Below, in pieces: positions 13,558 to 21,526 of a stretch of DNA of 21,526 bases. The DNA comes from CAYLNM01 sp964385045 (GTDB lineage: Bacteria; Planctomycetota; Phycisphaerae; Phycisphaerales; SM1A02): contig CAYLNM010000074.1 of the NCBI GenBank assembly GCA_964385045.1, positions 1-21,526 on the forward strand. The letters are read 5' to 3'. The position numbers were made by a program, and so were the translations under genes. The number at the start of each line of letters is the position of its first letter. Position 1 is the stretch's first letter. Under the pieces are notes generated by a model. The model saw nothing but the letters and a program-made list of their open reading frames with translations, had not been told where the DNA came from and ran no database searches.

Positions 13558-14868
13558 TCAGTCCTCCTCGCCCGTCTCCTCGTCGTCCCCGCCGAAGATC
13601 GTCTCGTCGTCATCATCCCCCGACACGATGCCGCGGGAGGCGACGATCCGCCCGCCGAGGATGACGAGCAGCGGCCCGGGCCCCGCGACCTCGAACGCCA
13701 GCTCCCGCTCGTCCTCCGCGTCGAGCATCTGCAGGTCCGCCCGCTTGCCCGGGGCGAGCGAGCCCACGCGATCCTGCAGGCCGAGGACGCAGGCGGCGTT
13801 CCACGTGGCGGCGGTGATCGCCTCGGCCGGCACGAGCCCGAGCTTGCGGCAGGCGAGCGTGACCGCCAGCGGCATCGACGGGCTCGGGGCCGAGCCGGGG
13901 TTGTAGTTCGTCGCGATCGCGAGGGCTCCGCCCGCGTCGATGAACGCCCGGCCGGGGCCGTAGCGGTCGTCGAGATGGAAGCCGCAGATCGGCAGCATCA
14001 CGCCGAAGGTGCTGCTCTCGGCGAGCTGCTGGAGCTCCTCCGGCGTGGTCGCCTCGAGGTGATCCACGCTCACCGCCCCCATCGAGATCGCCTCGCTGGT
14101 CATGCCGAGGGCGTTGAACTGGTCGGCGTGCACCCGGATGGGGCACTCGAGCTCCGCCGCGGCGGCGAAGTACCGCCGGCACTCCTCCCGCGACCACGCG
14201 CCCTCCTCGCAGTAGGCGTCCACCGTGATCCCGGGGAACTCCGAGGCCACCGCGGGCAGGGTCTCGGCGATCGTCTCCTCGACGAACTCCGGCCGCTCGG
14301 GATCCTTGGCGTGGGCCCCGAGGAACGTCCCGATCACGAGGTTCGGCACCATCTGCGACGCGGCGTGGACGGTGCGGAGCATCCTGAGCTCCGCCGCGGT
14401 GTCGAGCCCGTAGCCGCTCTTGATCTCGACCGTCCCCGTCCCGAGGGCGGTCATGCGGGCGAGCCGCAGCCCGAGGTGCTCGAGCAGCTCGTCCTCGTCC
14501 GCCGCCCGCGTCGCCGCGACCGTCGACATGATGCCGCCGCCGGCCTTGAGGATCTCGAGGTACGACGCGCCGCGAAGCTTGGCCTCGAACTCGTCGAGCC
14601 GGTCCCCGGCCCAGCACGCGTGGGTGTGGCAGTCCACCCACGCCGGCATCACGACGCTGCCCGCGGCGTCGACGAGCTCGCCGGTGAGCTCGTCGTCCTC
14701 GTCCGTGACCGGGTACTCGCCCGGACCGAGCCCCGTGATCCGGTCCCCGTCGATCCGCAGCCACCCCGGATCGATGACGCCGAGGTCGCGCGTGGCGTCG
14801 CCGCGGCGCGGCCCGGCGGGTCCCTGCAGGGTGACGAGACGCGCGTTGACGATGATGATCGTGGCCAT
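13558..14868 (-). CDS. hutI: Imidazolonepropionase, with Asn at a metal-ligand position
   Basis: HutI hydrolyses 4-imidazolone-5-propionate to N-formimino-L-glutamate, the third step of histidine degradation. The 436-residue amidohydrolase shows the metal motif WVDCHTHACWAGDRLDEF (His81, His83), GTGTVEIKSGYGLD (143-156), FLGAHA, HADQF with His248, SVDHLE with His270, LPICGFHL, and NYNPGSAPSPSMPL. In characterised HutI the last motif begins with the metal-binding Asp (TDxNPGS); here codon 13906-13908 gives Asn321. The C-terminus adds an acidic Asp/Glu tail of about 20 residues. The start is ATG 14868 because conserved sequence begins immediately. There is no Shine-Dalgarno, and TACGCT six bases upstream suggests a leaderless mRNA. 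It is divergent from the STAS gene, and hutU lies on the same strand 5 kb away. Confidence 0.93.
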   Translation of the reverse strand: MATIIIVNARLVTLQGPAGPRRGDATRDLGVIDPGWLRIDGDRITGLGPGEYPVTDEDDELTGELVDAAGSVVMPAWVDCHTHACWAGDRLDEFEAKLRGASYLEILKAGGGIMSTVAATRAADEDELLEHLGLRLARMTALGTGTVEIKSGYGLDTAAELRMLRTVHAASQMVPNLVIGTFLGAHAKDPERPEFVEETIAETLPAVASEFPGITVDAYCEEGAWSREECRRYFAAAAELECPIRVHADQFNALGMTSEAISMGAVSVDHLEATTPEELQQLAESSTFGVMLPICGFHLDDRYGPGRAFIDAGGALAIATNYNPGSAPSPSMPLAVTLACRKLGLVPAEAITAATWNAACVLGLQDRVGSLAPGKRADLQMLDAEDERELAFEVAGPGPLLVILGGRIVASRGIVSGDDDDETIFGGDDEETGEED

Positions 14869-15029
14869 GGCGGGAGCGTACCGCCTGTGCGGCGCTCCCG
14901 GCGTCCGGCCTCCGCGGGCCCGGCCAAGCCGCCCGTGCCGCGCGGGGGGGCCGCGCGCGCCGTCACCCGCCGGAAGACGGCTCGCCGGCCCCGCTCGCGG
15001 CCCGGCTCCGCCCGCGGTACCGTCACGGC
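14869..15029. promoter_or_regulatory. Divergent promoter region of hutI and the STAS gene
   Basis: These 161 bases separate two divergent genes. On the minus strand TACGCT (14880-14875) lies exactly six bases before the hutI ATG. On the plus strand TACCGT (15018-15023) lies exactly six bases before the STAS ATG. Neither gene has a Shine-Dalgarno sequence, and both hexamers follow GCGG. This spacing would put transcription starts at the initiation codons. No matching -35 boxes are visible. Confidence 0.35.
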
Positions 15030-15404
15030 ATGAGCGATGCATCCCGGCTGGTCGAGCTCGAGCGCAGCGGCGGCGTCCTCGTCGCCTCGGTCCGCGCGCC
15101 GGCGATCGACTCGGGAAACGCCGAGCGGCTGGTCGCGATCGTGGGGGAGGCGGTCGACGCGGCACGCGGCCTCCGCGGCGTGGTGCTCGACCTGACGGCG
15201 GTCGACTTCCTCAACTCCCGCGGCCTCGCGGCGTGCATCGACCTCGCCCGCCGGGCGGAGGCGGCGGGGGCGCGGACCGCCGCCTGCGGGCTCGGCCCCG
15301 AACTCGCCCGGATGTTCGAGGTGATGCGGGTCGACCGGCTGATGGCGATCGTGGCGGACGTGGACGCGGCCCGGGAGCGGGTGCGGCGCGGGACCGACGG
15401 CTGA
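15030..15404 (+). CDS. STAS-domain protein (anti-sigma factor antagonist-like)
   Basis: The 124 residues form one STAS domain: a strand-rich start (GVLVASVRAPAIDSGNAERLVAIV), LRGVVLDLTAVDFLNSRGLAACIDLARRA, then ARTAACGLGPELARMFEVMRVDRLM. In SpoIIAA/RsbV-type antagonists the loop before the second helix reads D-S-x-G-L with a phosphorylatable Ser. Here it is NSRGL with Ser63 retained and the preceding Asp replaced by Asn. It may belong to a partner-switching or stressosome pathway, but no anti-sigma kinase, phosphatase or sigma factor is nearby, so the partner is unknown. It is divergent from hutI and converges with the peptidase. Confidence 0.85.
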   Translation: MSDASRLVELERSGGVLVASVRAPAIDSGNAERLVAIVGEAVDAARGLRGVVLDLTAVDFLNSRGLAACIDLARRAEAAGARTAACGLGPELARMFEVMRVDRLMAIVADVDAARERVRRGTDG

Positions 15405-15408
15405 AGGC

Positions 15409-15458
15409 GAGGAGCCGGGGCGACGGGACGGCCGCGCCGCGGCGGCGGGCGGCTCCTC
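15409..15458. terminator. Hairpin between convergent STAS and peptidase genes
   Basis: GAGGAGCCG (15409-15417) pairs with CGGCTCCTC (15450-15458), a 9-bp stem around a GC-rich insert that can itself fold (CCGCGCCGCGG). It fills almost the whole gap between the two stop codons and could end transcription from both sides. No T-tracts are evident. Confidence 0.5.
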
Positions 15459-15459
15459 C

Positions 15460-18400
15460 TCAGCGGCTCCGCTCGGTCCCCGGCCGCGTCCCGATCGACC
15501 GGCCGCGCGTCGCCCGCTGCTCGCGCTCCTCGAGCTCCCGCTCCCGCTCGAGGACGTCGACGCCCTCGAGGATCCAGCGGTCGGCGGGGGCATCCTTGAG
15601 GTAGTGGTCGAACCACTCGCGGATCCGGTGGTGGTAGTCGACGCGGTTCGCCTCCTGCCGCAGCCCGTGGTTCTCGCCCTCGTACACGAGCATCACGAGG
15701 TTGGTGCCCGCGAGCCGCGCCGCGTTGTACATCTCGACGCCCTGCTGCCAGTCGACCGCCCCGTCCTCGTCGCCGAAGGCCACGAGCAGGGGCGCCCGCA
15801 TCTCGTCGACGCGGAAGATCGGCGAGTTGCGCACGTAGGTGTCGAGGTCCTCCCAGAACGGGCGGTCCATGCGGCCCTGCGACTCGTGGAAGATCCACGC
15901 GTTGGTCTGCCCGCTGTTCCAGTAGACGCTCATCGACATGCTGATCATGTTCGTGAGCGGGGCCCCGGCCACGCCGGCGGCGAAGACGTCGGTGTGGGTG
16001 ACGAGCCACGCGGTCTGGTAGGCGCCCCACGAGTGGCCCATGATGCCGATGCGGTCCGGGTCGACGATGCCACGGTCGATCACCGCCTGCACCGCGGGGA
16101 CCACGCACTCGCCCGCCGACACGCCCGGCTCCTGCGGCCGGTAGGTGATGTCGGGCATCAGCACGAAGTAGCCCTCGCTCGTGAAGACGCCGGCGTTGTA
16201 GGGGCTCGTCTCCGACGGCATCCGGAAGCGGTGGATGCCCTGGGTCAGCCGCTCGTAGATGGAGACGACCATCGGGTACTTCTTGCCCGGCACGTACCCC
16301 GCGGGGTACATGAGGGTCGCCTGCATGTCCTCCCCGCGGTCGTTGACGAAGTCGACCAGCTCCGCCCGGCCCCACGCGTGCTCGGCCAGCCACTCGTTGG
16401 TCGTCACCGCCGGCTCCTCGGCCGCGAGGTCCGGGCCCGCGACCATCAGCCGCGGCGGAAGGTCGAACGCCTCCTCGGTCCACGCGTGCACGTCGGCGTC
16501 CCGGGCCTTGACGAGGAGGCCGATCTGGCGGTCGACCCAGCGGAGCGGGGAGACGGCGCCCGCGGGCGAGCGCACCGCCACGCCGCGCTTCTTCGACCGC
16601 TCGCCGTACATCGAGAAGTGCCACGGCTCGTCCGGGTCGAGGTGGTCGCCCTCGTCCCGCGCGTCGCGCACGATCGGCTCGGTGAGCCGGTAGCGGATCA
16701 TCTCGCCGCGCCCGTCGGTCAGCCGCTCGGCGTCCGATCCGTCGCGGGCGACCAGCCACGCGTCGAACTCGTCGTAGAGCACGACGTGGCCCGAGTCCTC
16801 GGTCCAGTCGCCGATCCCCCACACGGGCTTCTGGTCGGTGAGGCTCGTGATGCGGGTGTTGACCATCCCGACCGGCATGTCCTCGGTGAGGTTGACGGTG
16901 TCGAGCGACCGCAGGTCGGTGGCGAGGACGTGCTCGCCCTCCTGCCAGAGCACCGTGTGCCCGTCGGGCGCGGTGCCGTAGACGTACTTGACGCCCTCCG
17001 CGATGCGCGTGCGCTCGCCGGTCTCGACGTCCACGAGGTGCACGTCGTACAGCGTGGGTCCGAACCGCTGCCGCTCGACGTACCGCTCGTCGACGAGGGC
17101 CAGGGCGCGGTTCATGGGCTCGGTCAGGACCAGCCGGTCGGTCTCGGCGTCGCCGAGCATGACGAAGCGGGGGGCGCCGTCGTCCGCGTCGTCCGCGTCG
17201 TCCGCGCCGCCGCCGGAGCCCCCGTCGGCCGGGCCGAGGTGGAGCATGCCGAGGTCGTGCCGCCGCCGGTCGCGGGCGGCCTGCCGGCGCTGCAGGGGGA
17301 TGATGCGGACGTCCTCGGTGTGCCAGACGTCCACGCCCGCCGCCTCGTCGAGCGTCTCGCGGAGGGTCCGCGGCCGGTCCTCGGCGCCTCCGCCGTCTCC
17401 GTCGTCGCCACCCGCACGCTCGGTCGGCGGAACGCTCCGGTCGGCGCCCGCGGCCTCGCCATCGCCGTCGTCGTCGCCCGCGCCGCCCGCGCCCGCATCG
17501 TCGCCCCCGGCCGCCTCGTCGCCGGCGAGCTCCTCCGGCCGCGCGTCCCACGGGTCGGTGCCGAAGACGAGCCGGGTCCCGTCGGGCGACCAGCGCAGGC
17601 CGCCCCAGGTCACGACGCGCACGTCCTCGAGCCCCACCGAGTCGTCGAGATGGTCCCACGCCACGTGCTCGGGCTCGCCGTCGAGGCCCCGCCACGCGTG
17701 GATCACGTGGGTGTCGTCCTCGTCCTCGCCGAAGGCCCGCCGCCGCATCACCGCGAGGTCCATCGCGTCCTCGCGCCACGTCAGGCCCGCGTACCCGTCG
17801 CCGCCCGAGTCCAGCGGACGGAGGCGGCCGGTGGCGGGCTCGAAGATCTGCAGCGAGCGATCCTCGTCGGTGCCGGGCTCCACCACGATCGCGAGCAGCG
17901 ACCCGGCGTCGCTCCAGCGGGCGGTGGTGACGCCGGCGATGGTGGTGTGCAGCCCCCGGTCGAGGTCCCGCACCACGACGCCCGAGCCGCCGCGGCGCCG
18001 CAGCAGCAGGAAGGCCCCGTCGTCGCTGAAGTCGCCCGAGACGACGTCCTCGAAACGCTCGGTCTCGCCGGTGGCGAGCTCCCGGAGGACCAGGACGCTC
18101 GGGACGGGGCGGTTCCGCTCCTGCAGCTGCTCCCGCTCGTCGTCGGAGACGCCCTCGATCACCGTGAACCAGCGGCCGTCCGGCGAGAAGGTCGGCCGCG
18201 CGCCCTCGGGGAAGGCGGTGGTGCCGGGAGCCGCCTCGTCGGCGTCCTCGCCGCGCTCCGGCCCGGCGACGGCTCCCTCGGCCTCCGCCGGCGGCTCGGC
18301 CGGAGCCTCGAGGTCCCGCAGGTGGACCGCGGAGGTGCCGTCCTGCCGCCAGATCGTCCAGGCGAGCCAGCGGCCGTCGGGCGAGAGGGCCTGGCCGAAC

Positions 18401-18579
18401 AGCCGCTCGAACCGCTGGTAGTCCGGCGTGCGGACCGGCTTGCCCGCGGCCAGCTCGGCGATCCGCACCAGCGGATTGGCGGCGGACGCCGGGCTCGCCG
18501 GCAGGGCGAGGACGGGCGGCAGGGCGGCGGCGAGCAGGGCGATCGCGGCCGGACGGGCGGCGCGGCGGATGCGGGGCAT
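15460..18579 (-). CDS. Secreted S9-family (prolyl oligopeptidase/DPP IV-like) serine peptidase
   Basis: The 1039-residue precursor has a signal peptide (MPRIRRAARP, hydrophobic core 11-28, likely cleavage after ASA at 33). A beta-propeller region with repeated SPDGRW/SPDGTR motifs follows (residues about 60-700), then a C-terminal alpha/beta hydrolase domain (about 730-1005). The triad is Ser850 in GHSWGAYQT, Asp939 in FGDEDGAVDW and His971 in GENHGL; the Asp-His spacing of 32 equals that of DPP IV. It should cleave peptides after Pro or another small residue outside the cytoplasm; specificity is not predictable. Two Asp/Gly/Ala-rich low-complexity inserts (about 350-403 and 453-468) enlarge the propeller. 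ATG 18579 is supported by AGGAGG 6-7 nt upstream, while the frame stays open far beyond it. A 10-bp tandem repeat lies upstream. Confidence 0.92.
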   Translation of the reverse strand: MPRIRRAARPAAIALLAAALPPVLALPASPASAANPLVRIAELAAGKPVRTPDYQRFERLFGQALSPDGRWLAWTIWRQDGTSAVHLRDLEAPAEPPAEAEGAVAGPERGEDADEAAPGTTAFPEGARPTFSPDGRWFTVIEGVSDDEREQLQERNRPVPSVLVLRELATGETERFEDVVSGDFSDDGAFLLLRRRGGSGVVVRDLDRGLHTTIAGVTTARWSDAGSLLAIVVEPGTDEDRSLQIFEPATGRLRPLDSGGDGYAGLTWREDAMDLAVMRRRAFGEDEDDTHVIHAWRGLDGEPEHVAWDHLDDSVGLEDVRVVTWGGLRWSPDGTRLVFGTDPWDARPEELAGDEAAGGDDAGAGGAGDDDGDGEAAGADRSVPPTERAGGDDGDGGGAEDRPRTLRETLDEAAGVDVWHTEDVRIIPLQRRQAARDRRRHDLGMLHLGPADGGSGGGADDADDADDGAPRFVMLGDAETDRLVLTEPMNRALALVDERYVERQRFGPTLYDVHLVDVETGERTRIAEGVKYVYGTAPDGHTVLWQEGEHVLATDLRSLDTVNLTEDMPVGMVNTRITSLTDQKPVWGIGDWTEDSGHVVLYDEFDAWLVARDGSDAERLTDGRGEMIRYRLTEPIVRDARDEGDHLDPDEPWHFSMYGERSKKRGVAVRSPAGAVSPLRWVDRQIGLLVKARDADVHAWTEEAFDLPPRLMVAGPDLAAEEPAVTTNEWLAEHAWGRAELVDFVNDRGEDMQATLMYPAGYVPGKKYPMVVSIYERLTQGIHRFRMPSETSPYNAGVFTSEGYFVLMPDITYRPQEPGVSAGECVVPAVQAVIDRGIVDPDRIGIMGHSWGAYQTAWLVTHTDVFAAGVAGAPLTNMISMSMSVYWNSGQTNAWIFHESQGRMDRPFWEDLDTYVRNSPIFRVDEMRAPLLVAFGDEDGAVDWQQGVEMYNAARLAGTNLVMLVYEGENHGLRQEANRVDYHHRIREWFDHYLKDAPADRWILEGVDVLERERELEEREQRATRGRSIGTRPGTERSR

Positions 18580-18911
18580 GCGGAACCTCCTCGGGGGACG
18601 GCCGTGAAACCCCTCGCCCCGCCGGAGGTTGCGGCGGTGGGCGGCCGCCGGCGGACCCGGACGTGGCGAGCCGCGGCGGGCGGCGGCGACCGCGGAGACG
18701 AGGGAAGACGAGGCGTGACGAAGCGGGACGAAGCGGGACGAAGCGTGACGAAGTGGGACGGAGCGGGACGGAGCGGGACGGAGCGGGACGGAGCGGGACG
18801 CGGCGTCGCCGGGACTCCCGCCGGCCCGAAGGGAACGGGCCGCCGCGGAGACGGGATGGGCGGGGGGCGGATGCGCAGGACGCCAGGCCAGGTCGCGCCG
18901 CGGGACCCGGT
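18580..18911. other. Gene-free spacer upstream of peptidase gene
   Basis: These 332 bases lie between the channel stop and the peptidase start, both genes on the minus strand. They hold the peptidase Shine-Dalgarno (18587-18592 on the plus strand), GC-rich sequence, and the 10-bp tandem repeat at 18711-18800. No promoter hexamers stand out. The minus-strand frame reads through into Ser/Arg/Pro repeats without a start and is unlikely to be coding. Confidence 0.5.
18711..18800. repeat. Nine head-to-tail copies of a 10-bp repeat
   Basis: In register from 18711 every 10 bases, units read as variants of RAGCGGGACG. The first is AGGCGTGACG, the next four are AAGCGGGACG-like (18721-18760), and the last four (18761-18800) are identical GAGCGGGACG. 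The identical block suggests recent expansion. The period is close to one DNA helical turn, and the array lies 130-220 bp upstream of the peptidase start. Because 10 is not a multiple of 3, it is not a coding repeat of simple form. Confidence 0.9.
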
Positions 18912-19757
<846 letters not shown>

Positions 19758-19879
19758 GGCCCGCGTCCGCCGGATGTCCCCCGCCCGCTGAACGGCGGTG
19801 CGAGGTCGCCGGGGAGAGCCGGAGGGCGGGCCTCGCTCGGCCCCCGTCGCGTCGTCGCCGGAGGACTCGGGCACGCCGG

Positions 19880-20125
19880 TCAGTCCCCGGGGAACCGGAC
19901 GGCCTGCACCTGGCCCATCAGCAGGTCGAGGTCGAGCTCGTCGCCCGCCTCCGGCCGCCGCGGACACATCGACGCGGACACGCGGATCGGCGACGGCTCC
20001 ATGCCCGGGGCCACGCCCCGGGGCAGCACCGCGAGGTCGTGGTAGCGGTCGCCGTGCAGGTCGATGTCGCGAATCGCCTGCACCGTCACCCGGGCCGTGC
20101 CCACCATCGGCAGGCCGCCGCTCAC
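19880..20125 (-). CDS. 81-residue unknown protein translationally coupled to hutU
   Basis: I do not recognise this protein. Its GTG start shares four bases with the hutU stop codon (GTGA, 20125-20122), a typical coupled arrangement, and ATG eight codons further in-frame may be an alternative start. The sequence is strand-like and mixed in charge: VGTARVTVQAIRDIDL, GDRYHDLAVLPRGV, SASMCPRRPEAGDELDLDLL, MGQVQAVRF. This pattern could suit a small beta-barrel (OB-like) domain, which is only a guess. It has one Cys, no signal peptide and no membrane segment. The composition is not the Arg/Pro/Gly noise of shadow frames, which supports coding. A link to histidine degradation is inferred from context alone. 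Confidence 0.6.
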   Translation of the reverse strand: MSGGLPMVGTARVTVQAIRDIDLHGDRYHDLAVLPRGVAPGMEPSPIRVSASMCPRRPEAGDELDLDLLMGQVQAVRFPGD

Positions 20126-21526
20126 GAGGCGCCCCCGTCCGTCCCGTGGGCCCGCCACATGGGGATCGGGACGTCGAGCCGCCGGGCGCAGGCCTCGGCT
20201 TCCTCGTAGCCCGCGTCCACGTGCCGGATCACGCCCATCATCGGGTCGTTGGTCAGCACCCGCTCGAGCCGGCGGGCCGCCGCCTCGGTGCCGTCGGCGA
20301 CGATCACCTGTCCGGCGTGCTGCGAGAAGCCGATGCCCACGCCCCCGCCGTGATGGAAGCTCACCCACGACGCTCCGCTCGCGACGTTGATCGCGAAGTT
20401 CAGCAGCGTCCAGTCGCTCACCGCGTCGGTGCCGTCCTTCATCGCCTCGGTCTCCCGGTTGGGCGAGGCGACCGAGCCGCAGTCGAGGTGGTCGCGGCCG
20501 ATCACGATCGGGGCCTTGACGACGCCGTCGCGGACCAGCTCGTTGAAGCGCAGCCCCGCGCGGTGCCGCTCGCCGAGGCCGAGCCAGCAGATGCGGGCGG
20601 GCAGGCCCTGGAAGGCGACCCGCTCCTTCGCCATCGTGAGCCAGCGGTGCAGCCCCGCGTCCTCCGGGAACAGCTCCATGAGGGCCCGGTCGGTGGCGAA
20701 GATGTCCTCCGGATCGCCGGAGAGGGCGGCCCAGCGGAAGGGGCCGCGGCCCTCGCAGAACTGCGGCCGGATGTACGCGGGCACGAAGCCCGGGAAGTCG
20801 AACGCCCGGCCGAAGCCGTTGTCCCGGGCCCGCTGCCGGATGTTGTTGCCGTAGTCGAAGGTCCGGGCCCCGGCGTCCTGCAGCGCGATCATGAGCTCCA
20901 CGTGCCGGGTCATGGTGTCGATCGACCGCCGCTGGTACTCGGCCGGGTCGCTCGCCCGCAGCTCGTCGGCCTGCTTGCGGGTGAGCCCGACGGGGTAGTA
21001 GCCCTCGAGTGGATCGTGGGCCGAGGTCTGGTCGGTGAGGGCGTCGGGGACGATCCCGCGGGCCTGCAACCGCTCGAGCAGGTCCACCGCGTTGCCGAGC
21101 CAGCCGACGCTGATCGCCTCCTTCGCCTCCTTGAGGGCGAGGGCCCGGTCGATCGCCGCGTCGAGGTCCTCCACGATCTCGTCGAGGTAGCGGTCGTGAA
21201 CCCGCTTCTCGAGCCGCTCGCGGCAGACTTCGGCGATGAGGCAGGTCCCGCCGTTCATGGTGACGGCCAGCGGCTGGGCCCCGCCCATGCCGCCGCAGCC
21301 GGCGGTCACGCTGAGCGTTCCCGCGAGGGTGCCGCCGAAGTGCCGGCGAGCGCACTCGGCGAACGTCTCGTAGGTGCCCTGCAGGATGCCCTGGGTGCCG
21401 ATGTAGATCCACGAGCCGGCCGTCATCTGGCCGTACATCATGAGGCCGGCCCGCTCGAGCTCGTCGAAGTGCTCCTGCGTGGCCCAGTGCGGCACGAGGT
21501 TCGAGTTGGCGATGATGACGCGCGGG
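20122..21526 (-). CDS. hutU: Urocanate hydratase, 5'-truncated by window
   Basis: HutU adds water to urocanate to give 4-imidazolone-5-propionate, using tightly bound NAD+; it is the second step of histidine degradation and feeds HutI, encoded downstream. About 468 residues are visible of a usual 550-560, and the frame runs off the window end (starting at RVIIANSNLVPHW). Clear motifs are SWIYIGTQGILQGTYETF, the glycine-rich NAD region TAGCGGMGGAQPLA, DQTSAHDPLEGYYPVGL, FDYGNNIRQRA, DHLDCGSVASPNRETE, SWVSFHHGGGVGIGFSQHAG and NDPMMGVIRHVDAGYEEA. Its stop overlaps the GTG start of the small downstream gene. No truncation other than the window edge is seen. Confidence 0.97.
   Translation of the reverse strand, partial: PRVIIANSNLVPHWATQEHFDELERAGLMMYGQMTAGSWIYIGTQGILQGTYETFAECARRHFGGTLAGTLSVTAGCGGMGGAQPLAVTMNGGTCLIAEVCRERLEKRVHDRYLDEIVEDLDAAIDRALALKEAKEAISVGWLGNAVDLLERLQARGIVPDALTDQTSAHDPLEGYYPVGLTRKQADELRASDPAEYQRRSIDTMTRHVELMIALQDAGARTFDYGNNIRQRARDNGFGRAFDFPGFVPAYIRPQFCEGRGPFRWAALSGDPEDIFATDRALMELFPEDAGLHRWLTMAKERVAFQGLPARICWLGLGERHRAGLRFNELVRDGVVKAPIVIGRDHLDCGSVASPNRETEAMKDGTDAVSDWTLLNFAINVASGASWVSFHHGGGVGIGFSQHAGQVIVADGTEAAARRLERVLTNDPMMGVIRHVDAGYEEAEACARRLDVPIPMWRAHGTDGGAS

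Noticed and set aside
18711..18800. Tandem repeat considered as a CRISPR array
   Set aside because: Units of 10 bp adjoin without spacers, and no cas genes are present.

Overview
The window is very GC-rich, densely coded DNA with strong G/C preference at third codon positions. Gene content and order point to a planctomycete, most likely of the Phycisphaerae type. The basis is the run tRNA-Gln, single-domain glmU, prs, rplY, pth, rpsF, ssb, rplI, the Ala/Glu-rich tails on ribosomal proteins, and a free-standing class II ribonucleotide reductase C-terminal (TSCPD) domain. This placement is inference; the window has no rRNA or other decisive marker.

Layout. Positions 1-3535 hold the 3' part of mfd (transcription-repair coupling factor) and an unrecognised multi-pass membrane protein. 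Positions 3536-4500 hold a regulatory region with a 36-bp direct repeat and a good NrdR-type box, then the TSCPD gene and its terminator. Positions 4585-4879 hold a clear sigma-70-type promoter and a gene-free stretch that folds into several helices, a candidate non-coding RNA or long leader, ending at tRNA-Gln(UUG). Positions 4974-8636 are a compact operon, glmU(N)-prs-rplY-pth-rpsF, with overlapping or closely spaced genes and GC hairpins before rplY and rpsF. Positions 9030-10435 hold ssb and rplI as separate units; rplI has its own promoter and a strong hairpin after it. rpsR, which usually sits between them, is absent.

Positions 10541-13505 carry plus-strand accessory metabolism: a GNAT acetyltransferase, a 7 x 12-bp tandem repeat, a carboxylesterase/phospholipase-like hydrolase and folE2 (GTP cyclohydrolase IB). 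From 13558 onward all genes but one are on the minus strand: hutI, a large secreted S9 prolyl-oligopeptidase-family peptidase, a 9 x 10-bp tandem repeat, a six-helix voltage-gated potassium channel with a C-terminal zinc ribbon, an 81-residue unknown protein translationally coupled to hutU, and hutU itself, cut by the window edge. A plus-strand STAS-domain protein is divergent from hutI and convergent with the peptidase.

How the genes work together. mfd, ssb and the NrdR-linked TSCPD protein belong to DNA repair and dNTP supply. The central operon joins cell-wall sugar nucleotide synthesis, PRPP supply and translation. hutU and hutI are consecutive steps of histidine degradation (urocanate to imidazolonepropionate to formiminoglutamate) and may use amino acids released by the secreted peptidase, although unrelated genes separate them here. 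The points most worth checking are the structured region 4613-4879, the NrdR-box/TSCPD unit, the Asp-to-Asn change at a HutI metal ligand, the zinc-ribbon channel, the hutU-coupled small protein, and the two phased tandem repeats. No mobile elements, CRISPR arrays or phage genes were seen.
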